A program made the translations under genes and the position numbers. A DNA stretch of 35,978 nucleotides from DALYJJ01 sp031969915 (lineage in GTDB: Bacteria; Acidobacteriota; Terriglobia; Bryobacterales; Bryobacteraceae), in NCBI GenBank assembly GCA_031969915.1, contig DALYJJ010000057.1, positions 1 through 35,978 on the forward strand. Direction: 5' to 3'. The notes beneath the pieces are model-generated. The model saw nothing but the letters and a program-made list of their open reading frames with translations, did not search any database and was not told where the DNA came from. The stretch's first letter is position 1. Each line of letters opens with the position of its first letter. Shown in pieces: positions 33,901-35,978 of this stretch.

Positions 33901-35827
33901 CCGGCCTACTTCCCGAACGTCCGCTATCGTCCGAAGGGAACCGCGCCCGGGCAGCCTCTGAGCGCGGCCCGCCTGGCCCTCCATTCCCGCTCCTCCGGAT
34001 CCAGCCGCGGCGCCCGCGCCGTGGTCGCCGAACAGCCGCCTTCCCCGGACGCGAGTGACCACCGTGTCCTCTGGCGCCCGGAGACGCCGCCCCTTCTCTC
34101 CGCCGATTCATTCCGCCTCGACCAGGTGCTCATGGATCGCCTGGTCCGCTGCGACGAGGTCACGCGCGCCGCTCTCTTCCTCCGCGCCTTCTTCCCCGAG
34201 GACCGCCCCCTCTTCGACGCCCTCGCTGAAGCGACGCGCCAGTTCGACGCAGCACACAGCCGCCTGCCCGCCGCGCTCGCCGGCATCAGCCCGGCCGACC
34301 TTCCCGACGCCCTCGAATGGCTCCGCCTCCCGCCCCAGAAGTGGACCGCCGGAATCCTCCCCACCATCGAACCCTGCCTGCCGGTCGCGGCCTCCGGACT
34401 CCAACTCCTCGCGCCACTCGACGGAACCCTCCGCCGCCTCCTCGAACGGTACGACAAAGAGCCCGGCAGCTTCGCGGGTCTTGAACCGGAGCTGCGCCAG
34501 ATCGACGCCGCCCTGGCTGCCCTCGCGCCGAAACTCCCGGACGCCATCCGTCACCTCCGCACCGCCCTCGCCGTCTTCGATGAGTTCGATCAGTGGCGCG
34601 CAGGACGCCAGATCGAGCGCGGTAAGGACTTCGCAACCGCGCTCAACGACTGGCTCGAACTCCAGGCGCTTGCCGACCTCGTCGCCAAGTACCACGACGT
34701 CGCCGCTACTCTCGCTCAGGCCCGCGCGGCCGGCTGGAAGCCCCGCCCCGAACACGCCGCCCTCTTCGCCGGAGTGCAGGAGAATCCCGATCGGATCGAG
34801 TTCCTGCATCGTTGCCGCGACGAACTCGCCCGCGCCCGCGACGAGGCCCGTGCCCGCGTCAGTTCCTGGACCGGCGGCGCCGGGNNNNNNNNNNNNNNNN
34901 NNNNCAGCCCCCGACGCGCACGAGCGCCCGCCCCGCATCCACCTCACCCCAGGTGAAATCGAAAGCCTGAACGGCGCGGGCTACTGGCTGGCCGCCACGC
35001 GTGACGCCACGGGGCGGCTGGGCGACCTCTTCGCCGATGCCCTGCGCTCGGACCAGGCCCGCACGCTCGCCCGCGCAGTCATCGGCTACCCGCAAGGCTG
35101 CGCCCCCGCCGCCGCCGAAGCCCGTGCCATGCTGGCGGTCTGCGAGACCCTGGCTGGCGCCACCGCACCGGTTTCCGCTCTCGAAAACCTGAAACGCTGC
35201 CACGAAGCCCTTGCCGCCTTCGAAGAGCGCCGCCGCCAGCACCAGCGCGCCGCGGAGAGCTTCCTGTCTCAAATCGCCGGCGAGACGGGCGAGGCCCACC
35301 AGATCAACGCCGCCGTCAACGAACTCCTCTCCCTCTTCAAGCCCGCTCCGTGGGCGTACCGCGACATCCGCCTCCTCGGCCGCCACCGGGGCGCCGGCGA
35401 CGGCGCGGGTGGAGAAGAACTCTCACTGCGCACCGCCGACAACGCCCGCGCCGATCTCCGCTTGAACACCTCGGAGACCAACGCCCTCACCCTCGCTCTC
35501 TTTCTCCTCTGCGCTCCCCGCCTGGATAACCCGCTCCGCCTTCTCGTCCTCGACGACCCTCTTCAGAACATGGATGAGATGACCGTCAGCGCCCTCGCGC
35601 GCGGTCTGGCCAAGCTGATGCGGATCTACCCGCGGGGTTGGCAGGTCATCGCTCTCTTCCACGGCGAAGAGGACCTTCATCGCATCCGCGAAGAAATCCC
35701 CAGCGCCGTCTACCGCCTCCCCTGGCTCAGCCCCAACCCCTCCGCGCGCCCGGTCGTGGTCCAGGAGGAAACGGCGGAAAGCACGTTCCGGCGCGAACTG
35801 CAGAAGCTGGAGGAACTGGTCAACTGA
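30940..35827 (+). CDS. SIR2-domain / SMC-like ATPase fusion protein (interrupted by assembly gap)
   Basis: The GTG start at 30940 gives 1315 residues before the N-run, and the final ~307 residues follow it. The N-terminal SIR2 domain (about 8-385) has FFIGAGFS (24-31), TTNYD (224-228, N226), KIHG with catalytic H289, and VFAGYSGSDPVI (365-376), as in SIR2 NADases of phage-defence proteins. Residues 385-930 match nothing I know; 785-920 look like a separate alpha/beta domain. The ATPase begins at SLKLVNYR (933) with Walker A GSNGSGKT (960-967). After the gap come a signature-like LNTSETNALTLALFL, Walker B LLVLDDPLQNMDE and a switch His in IALFHGEED, as in SMC/Rad50-type ABC ATPases. Probable role: sensing invading DNA and depleting NAD. 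The frame differs by one across the gap, best explained by wrong gap size. Confidence 0.82.
34885..34904. other. Assembly gap (20 N) inside the SIR2-ATPase gene
   Basis: Twenty undetermined bases. The upstream reading frame ends on a codon boundary at 34884 and the downstream frame resumes at 34907, so continuity needs a true gap length of 1 modulo 3, not 20. The number is probably a placeholder, and part of the ATPase coiled-coil region may be missing. Confidence 0.95.
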
Positions 35828-35842
35828 ACCAGCCGCACTAGC

Positions 35843-35978
35843 ATGCCCACCCCGCTCACCCGCCGCCACTCCCTCTTCGCGCTCGCCGCCGCCGCCGCGC
35901 CCGCGCCGGCCGTGGGCGCGCCCTCGCTCCTGGTCACCCGGCACGACGATCGCGTCAAGGCGCTGCTCGCCCAGCAGC
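35843..35978 (+). CDS. N-terminus of a Tat-exported protein (3' end outside window)
   Basis: From ATG 35843 the frame stays open to the window edge (45 codons). It begins MPTPLTRRHSLFALAAAAAP, a twin-arginine signal (TRRHSLFAL) with a hydrophobic Ala-rich core, followed by SLLVTRHDDRVKALLAQQ. The mature domain is too short to identify; exported oxidoreductases or hydrolases with such leaders are common in this lineage. It starts 15 bp after the SIR2-ATPase stop, so it may be co-transcribed, but an exported protein is an unlikely part of the same system. Confidence 0.7.
   Translation, partial: MPTPLTRRHSLFALAAAAAPAPAVGAPSLLVTRHDDRVKALLAQQ

Noticed and set aside
31630..34062. An 810-codon open frame antisense to the SIR2-ATPase gene
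   Set aside because: It has no recognisable domain, and the + strand frame has clear SIR2 and ATPase motifs. Long antisense frames are expected at this GC content.
34885..34904. A real frameshift mutation in the SIR2-ATPase gene
   Set aside because: The phase change falls exactly on a run of N, so an incorrect gap length explains it better than a mutation.
29966..35827. Calling the two-gene module a standard Thoeris system
   Set aside because: The SIR2 protein has no visible SLOG domain and instead carries a large ATPase; the TIR assignment of the partner is weak. Only a Thoeris-like layout is claimed.
1..35978. tRNA, rRNA, CRISPR arrays, insertion sequences or prophage genes
   Set aside because: No clover-leaf candidates, regular repeat-spacer units, transposase or phage structural motifs were seen in the intergenic regions or frames.

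Overview
The window looks like chromosomal DNA of an Acidobacteriota member, probably of the Bryobacterales / Candidatus Solibacter type. This is inferred from the high GC content, an 1129-residue Oar-like TonB-dependent receptor with an N-terminal carboxypeptidase-regulatory domain, many Tat- or Sec-exported enzymes of sugar and sugar-acid metabolism, and dense 4-nt gene overlaps. There is no rRNA, tRNA, CRISPR array or insertion sequence that I can recognise. The sequence contains one assembly gap of 20 N at 34885-34904.

Region 1 (1-7225, mostly + strand): the 3' end of an acyl-CoA ligase gene coupled to a PrmA-like methyltransferase; an exported enolase-superfamily dehydratase; a convergent DinB-like protein; an exported DegT-type PLP enzyme; a neutral-ceramidase-like hydrolase; and a POT-type peptide transporter. 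Region 2 (about 7230-7545) is a scar: broken hicA and hicB toxin-antitoxin genes on the - strand, with an in-frame stop in hicB and loss of frame in hicA.

Region 3 (7519-22973, all - strand) is one long carbohydrate-utilisation cluster of eleven genes, transcribed from a TonB receptor at its right end. In order: TonB receptor, MFS transporter, mannonate-dehydratase-like enzyme, sulfatase, SDR dehydrogenase, RraA-like protein, GH5-like hydrolase, SMP-30 lactonase, a second UxuA-like enzyme, a solute-binding protein without a signal peptide, and a large DUF5060-type glycosidase. Most junctions are ATGA overlaps. A LysR regulator is divergent (23049-23939), and a T-N11-A palindrome overlaps the predicted -35 box of the receptor gene. 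The gene set fits breakdown of a sulfated, uronate- or aldonate-containing polysaccharide.

Region 4 (23940-29837): a chemoreceptor lacking a HAMP domain, an exported GH29-like hydrolase, a STAS-domain protein divergent from it, an amidase coupled to the STAS gene through a TTG start, and a small secreted protein of unknown function.

Region 5 (29966-35827) is the best candidate for an undescribed system. It is a two-gene module joined by a TAGTG stop/start overlap. The first gene encodes a 324-residue protein with one or two TIR-like (Rossmann-type) alpha/beta domains. The second encodes a giant protein of at least 1620 residues with an N-terminal SIR2 NADase-like domain, about 550 unassigned residues, and a C-terminal SMC/Rad50-like ABC ATPase. 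The pairing recalls Thoeris (TIR sensor plus SIR2 effector) but with a large DNA-repair-type ATPase in place of the SLOG domain, which suggests an NAD-depleting anti-phage system. The window ends in the start of a Tat-exported protein gene.
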